This document shows positions 33,461 to 45,560 of a stretch of DNA of 64,000 bases, piece by piece; the first letter of the stretch is position 1; every line of letters begins with the position of its first letter. The DNA comes from Aldrovandia affinis (Eukaryota > Chordata > Actinopteri > Notacanthiformes > Halosauridae): the NCBI GenBank assembly GCA_029706075.1, contig JAINUG010000007.1, positions 7,813,501-7,877,500 of the forward strand. Reading direction: 5' to 3'. Both the position numbers and the translations under genes were made by a program. The notes beneath the pieces were generated by a model. It was given only the letters and a program-made list of their open reading frames with translations, was not told where the DNA came from and did no database searches.

Positions 33461-33642
33461 TGCTTTTTCCACAAGAATAGGACTGCTCAAGGGTATAGTA
33501 GGGATGCTCCGACCAGACTGTTAACCTTAGACACTTGGGTCTAGACTCCAGCACCCCAACCACTGGTTTCCAGGTCTGTTTTGCATCACTGAGCCATTGC
33601 TAGCTTCAGGTTGAGCTCTTTTCATGCAGACAAGCCCGTTAC

Positions 33643-33706
33643 CTTGAGCTGGATGAAATGTGCATCCAGGTCCACAGTGTTGGCCAGATGAAAGCTCCCA
33701 AGTGAA
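33643..33706 (-). CDS. Weak candidate micro-exon (64 bp)
   Basis: On the minus strand the acceptor catcaaactgcatctccag precedes 64 bp ending AAG before gtaacg. In the frame that enters with one base and leaves in phase 0 it encodes SLGSFHLANTVDLDAHFIQL K. All three frames happen to be open across this short length, so open-frame support is minimal. It is listed because its entry phase matches the exit phase of the 44258-44406 exon and no transposon is recognised here. Confidence 0.2.
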
Positions 33707-35266
33707 CTGGAGATGCAGTTTGATGGGAATCCCACCCAAGCCTCCCATCTAGACAAGCAGATGTGGCCCAGTTATACCCTGCCCCTGTGCAGTACAGTGA
33801 CCCCACCACCTTATGAGTTACAGGTAAACGTACAAGGTGGAAGCAGGTCATGACATTAAGCACAAACATATCCAAGCAAGGAACCTTGCTATGATCTTAA
33901 ACATTAGACTAGGTCTCCTCCAGTCACTTCTGTACAAGCTCATTTCTCAATTCACACCCGGCCTGCTAAAGACTGATCTTTCCTTTTCGCTGTCTTTTGA
34001 TTGCACTGGGAGGGTGCAACATGCACTACTCTGCCACAAATGGGCCGATGTCTCGGCCACACTCATGTTCATCACCTCCAGGAGTCAAGTATCCTGGGCA
34101 GAATGGGAGGCTTTAGAAGAGTCACTGGGAGCTTGGTCATTTTACCATCTCTGTGGAAATATATCACGTTATCATTTATAGTGTTTTGTCTTATTGATTG
34201 TTATCTCAGAGCTTATGTGATCACAACAATTTATGAATGTGGCTGTGAGGCACATTGGGCTGCTACTTTGCATGCATTGTGCCATATAGATTTCAAAAGA
34301 AAAAGTATTATTTGGCGGGCATGTTTAAAATATGCTGTACAATTTTCCTCATCCTGTGCATCAAAACAATAACTTGAGGTGCTAGAGGAGTTACCTCAGA
34401 ACAGTGACAGTGCAGTGAATTGTAAAAGAGAATTATACAATCAAATGTTCCCCGATCTCTTAAGTTCCTTAAAATTACTTGTAGTAGTTCTGAAAGTAGT
34501 TTATAGTCAAACCCACAAGACATTTTTTCATTGGAGTAATAATTTAAATTGTTACATTATTTCTTTTATAGAATTTCCAATATTAAGATAATTAGATCAT
34601 TCCTTTCTCTTTATTGCTCCTGCCTATTCACCTTAACTGTATGTCACATTCTAAACATGAGGGATAAATAATTGTTCAATAAACATTCTCTTGTGTTTAG
34701 AATGGCTTAGAATATACCAGATATCATTAGGCTTCCAAGCCCGAAGCTTCCAAGCCCGAGGCTTCCAAGCCCGAGGCTTCCAAGCCCAAAGGGCAGAACC
34801 CTGTTTGTCTTGCCAGTATTTATTTTAGGACATATTAGGCTTCCAAGCACTTCCAATCAGCACCTCAATCATTATTATTTATCTAAATTTAGACTTTGAT
34901 ATTGGGTTATGGTTTAGAGTATATTCGATTTTTGGCTTTGCTTTCTTTCATGGTGCTTTGTATTCATGTAAAGAACTTTGCAACTTTATGATGTTTTATT
35001 GAATTGAAGTTGATCTTTAGTGATTTCTAGGGAGTGCACGGTAGATGGCGCAAGAGGAGGGCTACATCCCAAAAGACTCACATATGGGGAGTGTGTTCAT
35101 TCATTTTTTCTCATCCCTGTGTGCCGCAGCTACATTGTGAATATCCATCACACAGATTTGTTACTGCCAGTCCCGTTTGATATTGATGCGTGAACAAGAA
35201 CAATGCACATCTACACTATTTTACAATAGGACATTTTGACGTGCGTTAAACATTTTGACAGTATTT
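33707..35266. other. No gene seen; small 16-bp tandem repeat inside
   Basis: Unique-looking AT-rich sequence. At 34727-34790 there are about four tandem copies of aggcttccaagcccga, with an isolated further copy near 34829. Nothing else was recognised. Confidence 0.45.
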
Positions 35267-36588
35267 GGGCCCTATTTTCGTGCCGGCGCTAAGTGGCGTT
35301 ATGCCCTAGCGCAGGCGAATTGCCAGTTTTGTCTGTTGCAAACAGAATATTTCCCATCTCCGTCGAGTTTGGCAATTTCATGGTGTGCAATGAAGGTGTT
35401 TGCGTGACTATGGGCTGGGCAGCTCAATAGGGGGTGTGACAATGAAAACAGTCGGGCACTATGCAAGTTTGGTGTCAAATAATGCATTTGCGTTAATGTC
35501 CAATTTGACCACCTCTTAGCGCAAACACTGGTGCTCTGTGCAATTTGTTGACTTTATCGATGCGCACATATGAACATAAGGTTATCTGAAATCACATGAG
35601 AATGTTTAGTGAATATTGTGAATTTCCCCCCACGTTGAGGCAAATCGTCCAGTCCATGGGTAACTTGCAAGCGTAATCAATTAAGCTAAAAACTATTTCA
35701 CCACAGCTTGTGGCTATTCAATGCACAGATATGAAAGACTGAAGCCAGCAGGCCATCCATCACTACCGTTCAGTAAGATACACCTGTTAAATAAATATAT
35801 GTTTGTATGCACATTGTTTTTCTTATGTGAAAGGGTTTTATTCTTTCCATTTGCACTACAGAAAATGGACTACATAATTGGACACCTAAGGTGATACCGT
35901 GAGCGATACCCTGGGTTTGGTAGCCGGTGTTGGCCAGACAGCTATGCAGTTTCTTCCAGTCTTGTCCAAGATGCAAATTAGTTTATTACTTTTCCTATAC
36001 CCGACAGCCAGCAGAGAACTAAACAGGATTTTTATACGCAATGTGGATTCCCTGCACACATGTGCAGTTGCGCGCACCATCGAATCACGGTATCATTTAT
36101 GTGAATCGGAAGGGGGTCCACATCATTAATATCCAGGTGATTTGTGATGCACACTCCAGGGTGACGCATGTAGGCCTACTGCATGATGAACATAAATGAA
36201 ACAGGCCTAGTTGCAGTTGTGAGTTTTTTTATTTATTGCTTTCCATTTAACAATTACATTAAGTTAGAAGAAAATAAACATCGTTTTTTAAGTTGGAAAG
36301 CCTACAATAAAGAGGTGGTAAAATAAAACACTTTCTTTTAACAATGTAGGTCTCAAAATATAAACTAAAATCATGAAAATAACAAATTAATGTGTTTTCC
36401 CCCTCTGATTCACGCACCAACTTTTCCGCACCTCCTCGCTCTCCTCTTTTGAGAAGCGCTCCTGGCGCAGCTGCACAAAACTGCCATCCATGTGAGGAAA
36501 TTGCCAATTTGCTATAGCGTTAGCGCACTGGTATTTAAAGGGATAGAAAATAGGTGTTCTGATTGGCCATTATGAAACCAAACCACAC
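35267..36588. mobile_element. Non-autonomous DNA transposon, copy 1
   Basis: The left end starts GGGCCCTATTTTCGTGCC. The interior matches copy 2 (45561-46783) in inverted orientation over almost its whole length, including tttgacaccaaacttgcat, the cctgtttagttctctgctgg block and the atttgctatagcgttagcgc block. The right terminus is lost at the L2 copy C boundary. A short frame near 36380-36500 (minus; RFSKEESEEVRKSW) is conserved between copies but too short to assign. Confidence 0.75.
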
Positions 36589-37412
36589 TTCTCACCCTCC
36601 TCCTTTGAATTTCATGCTGTCACTGTCACTGTTCCATGCAAACTGCACATCATTGTTCTCTATCGCCCTCCAGGTCTAGTTTCCTAGATGAGTTTCCCTA
36701 CTCTGCTACTTCCCTGAGGATGGCACTCCCGTCTTACTCCTTGGTGACTTCAACCTGCTGCTGGACACCCCTCAGTCCTCTGCATTTCTCCCACTGCTTC
36801 AGTCCTTTGACTTCACCGTGGCTGAATCCCCATCCACCCACAAGGCTGGTAACCAACTGGACTTCGTCTTCACTAGGAACTGCACCTCACCCAACATTGT
36901 GGTATCTTCTTTGCATGTTTCTGACCACTGCTTTCTGTATTTTTCCCTCCCCCTCCCCTCTGTGCCTAAACCATCTTCACCTGCATCATCCACTAAACCT
37001 ACTTGTCTCCGACCCCCTACCCCCTGGCTAACTGACTCCATTCGGGCTGATTGACTCAAACTGCGAGCAGCAGAAAATAAATCCAAATCCCCTGTGGCTC
37101 TGACTGACTTCCACACACTCCTGGCTACCTTTTCCTCTAACCTCTCCTCTACTAAATCTGCATTTTTCCTTTCCAAGATTCAATCTTCTGCTTCTACGTC
37201 TTCTACGTCTGCAAACTCTACTCTACGTCTCTCTCCTCTCGCTCTGTCCCCTCTCCCCATGCCGTCCCCCTTCTCAAAAAACCCTCTCTGAATCCTGCTG
37301 TCATTTACGACCTGTCTCTCTCCTCCAATTCCTCTCCAAAACACTAGAGCGGGCTGTCTATAACCAACTGTCTGCTCATCTCATACAGAATGACCTGCTT
37401 GATCCTAACCAC

Positions 37413-37693
37413 TCTTGTTCTGTTGCTGTTCTTTGCTCTTTTATTATATTGCCTGATCTTGTATGTAAGTAGAGGGTGTGTTGGAAATGTTTGGATGTGT
37501 GCTGCTGTCTTTTAACTGTTGAAATGTTTGGATGTGTGCCGCTGCCTTTTAACTGAACTTTTAACATTCCCTTTTAGCCCCTTTCCCCTTCCCTCAAGAG
37601 GCTTTGCCTTTTGCCAGGCCGCCATTGTAAATAAAAATGTGTTCTTAATGGCTTGCCTGGTTAAATAAAGGTTAAAACAAAAACAAAAAACAA
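37413..37693 (+). mobile_element. Retroposon-like insertion in L2 copy C
   Basis: L2 coding sequence is interrupted after gatcctaaccact and resumes at ggccactccacagagactgc. The insert ends gcctggttaaataaaggtta followed by an A-rich tail (aaaacaaaaacaaaaaacaa), a 3' end widespread in fish genomes. Inside is a 45-bp direct duplication (gaaatgtttggatgtgtgc...ttttaactg). I cannot name its family with certainty. Confidence 0.55.
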
Positions 37694-37702
37694 GGCAGGC
37701 CA

Positions 37703-38892
37703 CTCCACAGAGACTGCTCTCCATGAGGTCACTGAGGCTCTTAACATGGCTACGTCCCAATCCCTTAGCTCTGTCCTCCTCCTCCTCAACCTGTCAGCTG
37801 CATTTGACACTGTGGGCCACCAGATCCTACTTTCATCTCTCGTCGAGATGGGAATCTCTGGATCTGCACTGACATGGTTCAAGTCCTACCTGGCTGACCG
37901 GTCCTACCAGGTGGCCTGGAGAGGATCCCTCTCCTCTCCCCACACCCTCTCCACCGGAGTCCTGAAGGGCTCGGTGCTAAGCCCCGTTCTATTCTCCCTG
38001 TACACCAAGTCACTTGGTTCTGTTATCTCTGCTCATGGTTTTTCTTTTCACTGTTACGCCGATGACACTCAACTCTTTCTCTCCTTCTCTCCATCTGAGA
38101 CCCAGGTCCCGGCATGGATCTCTGCATGCCTGGCTGACATCTCTGCCTGGATGTCCACCCACCACCTAAAGCTGAACCTGGGGAAGACTGAGCTGCTCTT
38201 CCTCCCAGCGAAGGGCTCCCCAATGATTGATGCTTCAATCACCATGGAAGGCTCCATAGTGTCTCCGTCCCAGTCTACCTGGAGTGACCCTGGACAACCA
38301 GCTGTGCTTCTCAGGCCACATTTCAGAAATCACTCGGACCTGTCGATTCTCCCTCCACAACAGTCGGAGGATCCGACTGTTCCTCACCCAAGAGGCCACA
38401 CAACTCCTGGTCCAGGCCCTGGTGATCTCACATCTGGACTACTGCAATTCCTTGCTGGCAGGTCTACCAGCCTGTGCCATCAAGCCACTGCAACTAGTCC
38501 AGAATGCTGCCGCATGTCTGGTATTCAACCAACCGAAGTTCACCCACGTCACCCCTCTACTCTCCTCTCTGCACTGGCTCCCCATCGCAGCATGCATCAG
38601 TTTCAAATCACTGATGCTTGCTTTTCAAGCGGGTAGAGGTACTGCTCCCCCATACCTCCAGACACTCATCACACCCTACACCCCAGCCAGACCCCTCTGC
38701 TCTGCCTCCTCTGGCAAACTGACTGTCCCATCCCTCTGGGTGCCTGGCAGCTGCTCCTCACAGTCTCGCCTCTTCTCTGTCCTGACCCCTCAGTGGTGGA
38801 ACGACCTTCCGCAACCGGTCAGGACCACGGAATCACTTGCAATCTTCTGCAAGAGACTCAAATCCCACCTTTTCAGACTCCACTACCATTGA
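37703..38892 (+). pseudogene. L2 copy C reverse transcriptase
   Basis: GHSTETALHE (37703) is followed by LLLNLSAAFDTVGHQILLSS, where the usual Asp before LSAAFD is Asn; the AFD Asp is kept. Then GVLKGSVLSPVLFSLYTK, where the canonical PQGS is changed to LKGS, and [13 protein letters not shown] (about 38060). After a frameshift at about 38280 the C-terminal part is MTLDNQLCFSGHISEITRTC, LDYCNSLLAGLPACA and LHWLPIAACISFKSLML, to a natural stop at 38890. Motif changes plus the frameshift mean it is inactive. Confidence 0.8.
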
Positions 38893-39164
38893 ATTCTGTA
38901 CATCTAGCTAATTGTCATCCCCACTGCCTACTTGCTCAACACTATGTATCCCTGCTTACTCTTCATAATTTTATTTTTTTAAAGCGAACCTTTTCCTTCC
39001 CAGTGTTACAGGTATGGTACGTAGCTGCCTGCAATGATGTCTATCGCTGTATTACTGCACTGATCTCTTACACAAACTATGATTGTTCCTACCATGTATT
39101 AATGCACATGGATAAGAGCGTCTGCTAAATGCTTAAAATGTAATGTAAAATGTAAATGTTGCCA

Positions 39165-40030
39165 TTTAAAACATAGCCAGGATACATTGGGAAACATTCC
39201 ATGAAGGCGGACTGGTATATAGTAAATCCTATGGAAAAATTTGAAATTCTGTTCATGGACATTTATTGGGGTGCATTTAGGGTAGAACCTCTCAGATAGA
39301 TGTCCAAACCTTGTCACTGATCCTCTTCCCACACATGTCGCAATGCATCATAACAGGAAATTGCAGTGTTTGACAGAATACAATAAATATCAGAAATCCG
39401 GCCTCTACGTGCAGTGGGGGTAATAAATCATTTTTAAATCTCTGTAAACTGAGAATGTAGTTTGCCCTCTTTCTTCTGACACTCAATGAAATGCCTTACT
39501 TGGAGATACTTGAAGAAGTCCCTGTTGGGCAAATTGAAATCATCGTTAATCTGTTGAAATGATTTCAGGGTGTCCTGCAGAAATAAATGTGTTAAGTCGA
39601 TAGCTCCTTTCCTCATCCAATCCGAATGACCAATACTCCTCATGAGGTGGGAAGTCTGGGTTTAAAGCAATTGGAGATCGGAGGAAAATGTTATCAGGGA
39701 TCTTCAAGTATCTACATCTTTCCAAGCCAACAATGTATTGTATATAACAAAATAGTTTGTTAATGCCTGAGTGCCTTCATTGCTGTTAATAAATAGTAAG
39801 GAACATAACATTATAGGGTGGCATGCAATAGATTCTATCTCAACACAAAGAGTCTTTTCGATGTAGGAACCTAACTAATCATATGTTTCACCTGAGCAGA
39901 TTAATAATATAGTTGGAGGTTAGGTAAAGACACCCCTCCCAGTTCTTTTCGATTAACAGATTTGGCTAATCTAATTCTATGCTTCTTATTGTTCCAAATG
40001 TATTTGGAAATGATAAAATTAGTTTTTTGA
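39165..40030 (-). pseudogene. L1-like ORF2 fragment (minus)
   Basis: Read on the minus strand in order: a FIWNNKKHRIRLA-like segment (about 39990) and KELGGVSLPNLQLYY, then NPDFPP..., HLFLQDTLKSFQQINDDFNL PNRDFFKYLQVRHFI (39434-39643), and FKFFHRIYYIPVRLHGMFPN (about 39200-39260). These are successive post-RT motifs of fish L1 ORF2. Frames are broken several times. It abuts the 3' tail of L2 copy C. Confidence 0.75.
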
Positions 40031-40724
40031 AAGAATGACTGGAATAAGTAACATGGGATATATTTTTACCTTTGATATGTTTTTACTCCAGGTGCAGGCT
40101 GCTCAAATCCTTGAGGGTTTGAGAATTGTGTTGAAAATCATATTAGTCAAGATCAGAACAGGAAATGCACCAGCTGGACTTCCTGTTGTAATAATGAAAT
40201 ACGAGCAGATAATAGCAAGGTAGAGTGAGAGAACACCAGAGTGGCTCCTGGGAGTTTTTATTCTGTCCTCCGCTGCACACAATCAAGTGTGCAACCGCGT
40301 TCATTAATCGCTTTAAGAAATGTTGAACCTCTGTCCCAAATTAGCTTCGATTTAGAAGCTTTTATGCTTGAAGCTCTAATCGCTTTTTTACTCACAATCT
40401 CTCAAAGTCAAGAGATCCGGGCAGAATTATGCCAGATCACAGTAGATTTTTGGTGTGAATTAACATTTGGCCAGCTCCCACTCTTCTACCCCACTCTATC
40501 TGGTATCGCAAACCTGGAAGTGGAACTCCTCAGAACAAGACTCGGACTCCGCAGAAGTTCCCCTAACTGGGTCACAAGGAACATGTTCCTCAACAAAGTG
40601 ACAGGGACTGAAATTACAGCAAGGCAACCAGATCAATAGTAGCCACAGCAGGTTGAATCTGATGAGGTTCTTAACCTGGTTGAGGTTCCTGGTCCAGCCT
40701 TTGGTACGATGTGCAACTGGCAAC
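40031..40724. other. No gene seen
   Basis: An open frame of 132 codons on the plus strand (40241-40639) shows no recognised domain and no splice or Kozak support. It could be a chance frame. No transposon landmark was found. Confidence 0.35.
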
Positions 40725-40857
40725 AATGATATCTATTGTAGTGTTACTACACTGATCTCTTGCACTAACCATGATTAATTTTACCATGTATAAATGAACT
40801 TTTTATACTCTGGATAAGAGCGTCCGCTAAATGCCTAAAACATAAAATGTAAATGTA
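40725..40857 (+). mobile_element. L2 3' end, solo
   Basis: Aligns by eye with 39000-39160 of copy C (ctgatctcttgcactaacca, accatgtata) and ends with ctctggataagagcgtccgc, hairpin CTCT-GGATA-AGAG (40808-40820), and a TAAAATGTAAATGTAA tail. A 5'-truncated insertion of about 130 bp. Confidence 0.75.
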
Positions 40858-40996
40858 AGTTCTAGGAGGTTTTGTTTCCCTTACACGGCTGCTGGGGTAG
40901 TCTTCCAAATCAGAGCCAGACCTGGGATTTCAAAAAGAACCATATGACATATAAATATGTGTAATGGTCGGTGGGGTCAAGATCCTTGACCCTCAC

Positions 40997-41028
40997 TCAG
41001 CAGCTGCCCATCATACGTGCAGCACCTT
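40997..41028 (-). CDS. Candidate 32-bp micro-exon
   Basis: On the minus strand a strong acceptor (tcctgccttagtctctgttgtcag) is followed by 32 bp and a strong donor (CTGA|gtgagg). Entering with one base, the frame reads RCCTYDGQLL and leaves with one base. Entry matches the 2-nt exit of the 44258-44406 exon and exit matches the 2-nt entry of the 326-476 exon. Very short, so phase agreement could be luck. Confidence 0.3.
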
Positions 41029-42110
41029 CTGACAACAGAGACTAAGGCAGGATTTGCACGCAGCAGTGCGAGCCCAGATACTGTCGTTGTCTTCTTTTGC
41101 ACAAGTGAATGTGGATGTGAACAAAAAACAACAACAATAAATCACCATACAAAAATATGCGCCAGTGGTTTTGGCAAGGATGTGTTGGTGTGTAACGCTG
41201 TGGGTGACCAGCTTCTGTGCGCCAGGGCTCAGCTTCTCTCCCTGAACTAACAATGCCTCCATCCCAGGCTCCTCAGAGCAAACAGCCCACACCCTGACTG
41301 ACACCACCATCCCTAACAGTGCCTGCAGCGAATGTTCACATCAGCTTTTATCCTATAGAGAGATAGAACTATAATCTTGTAATAAATGTTCTAATACATG
41401 ACAGTTTCCGGAACCATGCAGGTTCATTTGACTTTGAAGCCACTCTGTCTTTAAAGAAAAAGAGAAGTTGAGACCATATTGCTTGCTGACATCATGCCAT
41501 GGTGTTTAATTCTCCAAGAGGAGCGTTTAAACAGATTATACAACAAGCCTGCAACTATGCTGCTCGGCGATAAGCACTTTAAAAAAACATATAATCTACA
41601 ACGCGGAATTCGTCCCGATGTGAAGGGTTCCCTTTAATGTGTGATACTCTGAGAACAATCGGAACTGACAAAGACAGGATGCTGCACAGCAAAGTCGTAA
41701 AAATCTTATTTGTGTAAACACATTTCTCCATTAGAGTACACACACATGCTTCTAAAGAAAGGGGACACATGATTCTGTTATATAATGCAATATTGAGATG
41801 TATAAATATTATACAACACTATTCAAAGGACAACATCTAAGCCTCCAATTAGTCCAATAGTTATACATTTTTTTTTAAGCAATTTAGTTAATCTGAAAGC
41901 AGTGGCAGCAGCACATAATCTTAATATATTTACATGAGATACAGTAACTTTCTTTCTACTGTATTGTCTATGGACTAATTATTTCTGCATGTCAGGAAAG
42001 AGGAGACATTTATACAATTTACATTTGTAAGCATCTGCATTTCCTAAGAGACCTCCGCCATATAATATTATTCAATAACTTTATATATACAGTATATATA
42101 CGTATACAGT
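41029..42110. other. No gene seen
   Basis: AT-rich sequence. Nothing recognised on either strand except short simple stretches near 42085-42110 (tatatatacagtatatata). Confidence 0.4.
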
Positions 42111-43278
42111 ATATACACTACCGGTCAAAAGTTTTAGAACACCCCCATTTTCCGTTTTTTACTGAAATTTAAGCAGTTCAAGTCCAGTGAATAACCTAAA
42201 ATGGTACAACGGTAAGCGGTAAACTGCCAGAGGTTAAAAAAAAAAGTTTCAGTTACCAAAAACTAAAAAAGAATGTACATTTCAGAGTTATAAAAAAAGG
42301 CCCTTTTCAGGGAACAAGTAATGGGTTAACGAGGGTTAACAGTCACTCTGTGCAAGTTGCCGACTCTGGATCCAGCAGATGTTTGACAGTTGGTGTCACA
42401 CACTGAGGAACCATCCTTTCGCCTACTCAACGGCCTACAAAAACCTTTCAAAATTTCAAGATTTCAAATTTTCATTCATCGGTCCATAAGACCTCCTTCC
42501 AGTCTTCAGTAGTCCACTGGCAGTGGTTCATGGCCCAGGCAAGCCTCTTTTTCTTATTTTGCAATCTTAGCAATGGCTCTCTTACTGCCACTCGACCTGT
42601 CAAACCTGCAGCTCGAAGTCTTCTCTTCACAGTTGAAACTGAGACTTCCTTACTTCGAGTAAGCTGTGCTTACCTTACTTAAGCTGTGCTTGAAGCTGTT
42701 GTCCTGTGAGCTGCCTATCACGCAAGCTGTTGACTCTCAGAAACTTGTCTTCTGATTTTGTTGTGGCTTTGGGTCTGCCAGACCTCTTCCTGTCAGAGTT
42801 TCCTCCAGTTTCTAAAGATTTAGTTTCAGATTTTATCCCATTTTCTCCCAATTTAGTAGCCAATTAGACCCGCTATTTTATGTCAATCCCCCCTAGTAAT
42901 GTCAGTTCGCTGCCATAGTCCTGCAACCGGTAGTGAAGAAGGCAAAGCATCGTCTCCTCCAAGACGACACTCACCAGGCCGTCGACCATAACCCGGTACT
43001 ACAGGGCCACTCTTATGCGCAGCGAACGTCCTGTCGGCTTCCCTCCCCCCCTGGGGCAGACAGCCAATTGCCGCCCCCTAGTGGCACTCCCGGCCAGAGC
43101 CGACTCTGGCGGGATGGGGAATTGAACCCCGGTCTCCGTGGCCAGTGTCGAACGTTGTAACGATTGGACCATGTTTAGTTTTTTTACCTCGGGCAGTTTA
43201 CCACTTACCTTTGTAGCATTTCAGGTTATTCACTGGACTTGAACTGGAAAATGGGGGTGTTCTAAAACCGGTAGTGTA
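42111..43278 (-). mobile_element. Tc1-like transposon, copy B (with nested SINE)
   Basis: Terminal inverted repeats: tacactaccggtcaaaagtt ttagaacacccccatttt at the left, and its inverse at the right lacking the tcaaaag heptamer. Inside, the minus strand keeps a transposase N-terminus (42675-42823: ETGGNSDRKRSGRPKATTKS) and degraded downstream parts to about 42350. SINE B (42832-43171) is inserted just before the N-terminus. Same family as copy A (6431-8022). Non-autonomous. Confidence 0.85.
42832..43171 (-). mobile_element. tRNA-derived SINE B inside Tc1-B
   Basis: On the minus strand the head (cgttcgacactggccacggagaccggggttcaattcc, split here: B box GGGTTCAATTCC near 43119-43130) matches SINE A. 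The tail tagccaattagacc...ttgggagaaaatgggat, ending aaaatctgaaac, also matches. It has the same orientation relative to the transposase as in copy A but a different insertion site. Confidence 0.75.
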
Positions 43279-44257
43279 TATAAAAATATTTTTCATATAA
43301 CAATATTTTTGTGCAATATACAATATACAATATACTTTGTGCAGTAACACAACTGAGCAATTAAGATGAAATGGGACCTAATTTGTTTATTTGTTAATGA
43401 TTTTGAATAGCATATCCAGGCACAGCAAACCGTAACTCATTCGAAACTACAAAACGCAGTTGTTTTCTATTTTATCTTTAACATGCTCCATTTTATCATT
43501 AAACTCAAGGTTATTTAATGTGGAAATGTGAACTGTTTATTAAAGCTACATGTAGGAAATCGCCGAAGGGAATTAATTCCAGTCAATGAGCATGTTTAAT
43601 TAATACGCCAGATCATTAATCCCCACAGAATTCTAAATATCCCAGGAAACAGACATTCCGCTCATTGACAAATTATATGCAACCAAATCCGTAAATGCGT
43701 ATACAACATACGCTAACACCTGCACATGCACATGCAAGCCTTCGCCGAGCTGCTACTGTGCATGTAACCAATTTGATTCCAAGGCGGTGGCAAGGAAAGT
43801 AAGCTGGAATACTCTGGTTTGCCAAGTATACTTTTCAATTACTCTCCATTTGCCTTAAATGCTTGTCTCTCTGTCAGAGAGACGGGCAAGAGATAGAAGC
43901 ATGCTAGCGGGTCTGGGCGGCCGGTAACAATGGCAGGACTCCAGGCTCCAGGCCCCCCGCGGCGCCCCATCTGCAGTCATTAAGGTGACTATTCAGACAT
44001 GAAAAAAAACACAGTGCGTCGCCTTGACAGATGGGCATACGGCAGAATGACAAGACATTAGGGCAGAGAGAGAGTCAGAGGGGGGAATGTCATGTCTGTT
44101 TGATGCGCAGGCCCCTGCGACCAGACCCCTCAAAAAAAACTAGCAATGAACAACAACGGCCACGCTTACCCCGGGAGTCGGGGAAATTGCTGATACATCA
44201 CACTCTGGAATAGCCTGATGGGGCGACATTTGCGTCTATGTCGAACACAGTCCTTAC
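43279..44257. other. Probable intron; no repeat recognised
   Basis: Unique-looking DNA directly 3' (minus strand) of the doublecortin-like exon. The block 43900-44040 is GC-rich and contains ccttgacagatgggc. A minus-strand frame after actgcag (about 43978) is open for some 40 codons but lacks a convincing donor, so I do not call it. Confidence 0.4.
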
Positions 44258-44406
44258 CGGTAGTATGACACCCAGGTGCTCTGCTCATTTCGGAGGAGCG
44301 CGAGGCTGCGTATCGCCTCCCCCCGCTCATCAAACAAACACGTAGGGACAATGCGCGGACCCACAGGGCTGTACCCTGCACGGGCCTGCAGCCTTTGATG
44401 AATCAC
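44258..44406 (-). CDS. Host exon encoding part of a doublecortin-like domain
   Basis: The minus-strand acceptor gttcccatcttctgcag and donor CCG|gtaagg bound 149 bp. Only the frame starting at base 1 is fully open: VIHQRLQARAGYSPVGPRIV then PTCLFDERGEAIRSLALLRN and EQSTWVSYYR, leaving in phase 2. The pattern L-F-D-E-x-G-E-x-I-x-S-L-x-x-L-x-x-x-Q-x-x-W-V-S is the C-terminal half of a doublecortin-type (ubiquitin-like) repeat, as in DCDC1-like proteins that bind microtubules. Without database access the gene name (dcdc1 or relative) is a hypothesis. It reads through to a stop (TAA) immediately in the intron, supporting the donor. Confidence 0.6.
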
Positions 44407-45560
44407 CTGCAGAAGATGGGAACAGATTACTTATTCAAGAGAGGAAAAGGGTCTCTCAAAACAAAATGGTAGAAACGACAAATCTGATACGGGTAAATAT
44501 TTTATGTATTTATTAATTGAGAGGAATAGGGCAGCGATGCAGAACAAATGTATTTTCAAATAGATTTTTTGGGGGAAGTGTGAAATAACTGGGGCTGTTT
44601 ATCTTCCCAGGGCCAAAATAAGCACTGGCTTTTAACCAGCAGGGGGTGCTAGAGGATTATGACCGGGACTGTGAGCTCCTGTCTCAGAGCTGAATACGAA
44701 GCTGGCTTTGTGAGATTAGGTTCTGGCAGACAGAGACAGGCTCCAGCTTTAATCATTTTCAACTAGTTTCTCCTCCCATGTCAAAACTAAAATATATGTT
44801 ATATATTTTTGTTTATACAAATAAATATAGGCTGTATTTGGCCCAGTACTTCAAAGAAGGGTTCATATAAAATTTGTCAATTATCGGAGAAACATATTGT
44901 ATGGTGTTGTTTGGGCAAACAAGGTAAGGGAGTTCCTGTTAGAATGCTGACTGGTGTTGACCTGACCTGGGCCTCAGTTCCTATTGTCTGGGACTCACTC
45001 TCTTCATCCTGAGGTCCTGGTCATCCTCACAGCCTTTATCCACCTCTCCCATATTAATGAACACCAGTGTCTCCTATGTGTCCTGTCCGTTTACATACAG
45101 CTGCAACAAGACACAACACAGGAATTAAACACACTTTTTATATACTTTTTATACCCATGATAATATACAAATTCTCTATAAATACGTGTTATGGAAAGCT
45201 TCAGGAACGCTTAATAGGAGAATGTAAATTAAATGCTATTGAAAATGGCGTAATATCCAGTCTGTTTTCTGAGGGTGGTATTTTGTGCCCAATTGCACCC
45301 ACTTACCTTTCTATGGATATTATAAGTATCTACATTGACTAATTTACTATTTATAAACATATTATGGGTTTTTAAAACTTCAGCCATTGTGATGTTGCAA
45401 ACAATATGGTCCTCAAACAGAAATAAGAGAGTAATAGTTGCAGTGTGTACACTGTATGGTGTGTCTGTTTCAAGACGTTCATCATAACTGCTTCATTAGA
45501 TTATCATGCTTTTAATGTTCATATCTGTCAGTGAGGCACTTTGGTCGGAATTCAAACTTA
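44407..45560. other. Probable intron; no repeat recognised
   Basis: No transposon proteins. A strong acceptor-like tract on the minus strand (cctgtgttgtgtcttgttgcag, near 45104) is followed by frames that all stop within 15 codons, so no exon is called there. Confidence 0.4.

Larger units (their letters stand above)
36598..39160 (+). mobile_element. L2 (Una-type) LINE, copy C, 5'-truncated
   Basis: Begins within the endonuclease (LHIIVLYRPPG at about 36645). It contains the frameshifted GDFN-equivalent and HVSDHCF (36918), a linker, an insertion of another repeat (37413-37693), an RT (37703-38892), and the 3' segment gataagagcgtctgctaaat with an imperfect TGTAA tail (39110-39160). The hairpin stem is broken here (GCACAT instead of GCTCT). 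The RT core is open for about 290 codons. Confidence 0.85.

Noticed and set aside
40241..40639. A 132-codon plus-strand open frame as a gene
   Set aside because: No domain, no Kozak or splice context, and no neighbouring exon on that strand.
44170..44214. A second exon just 3' of the doublecortin-like exon, ending before gtaagcg
   Set aside because: The implied intron would be only about 43 bp, too short for vertebrate splicing.
45050..45115. Exon after a strong minus-strand acceptor at 45104 (LYVNGQ-like start)
   Set aside because: All three frames stop within 15 codons and no suitable donor precedes the stops.
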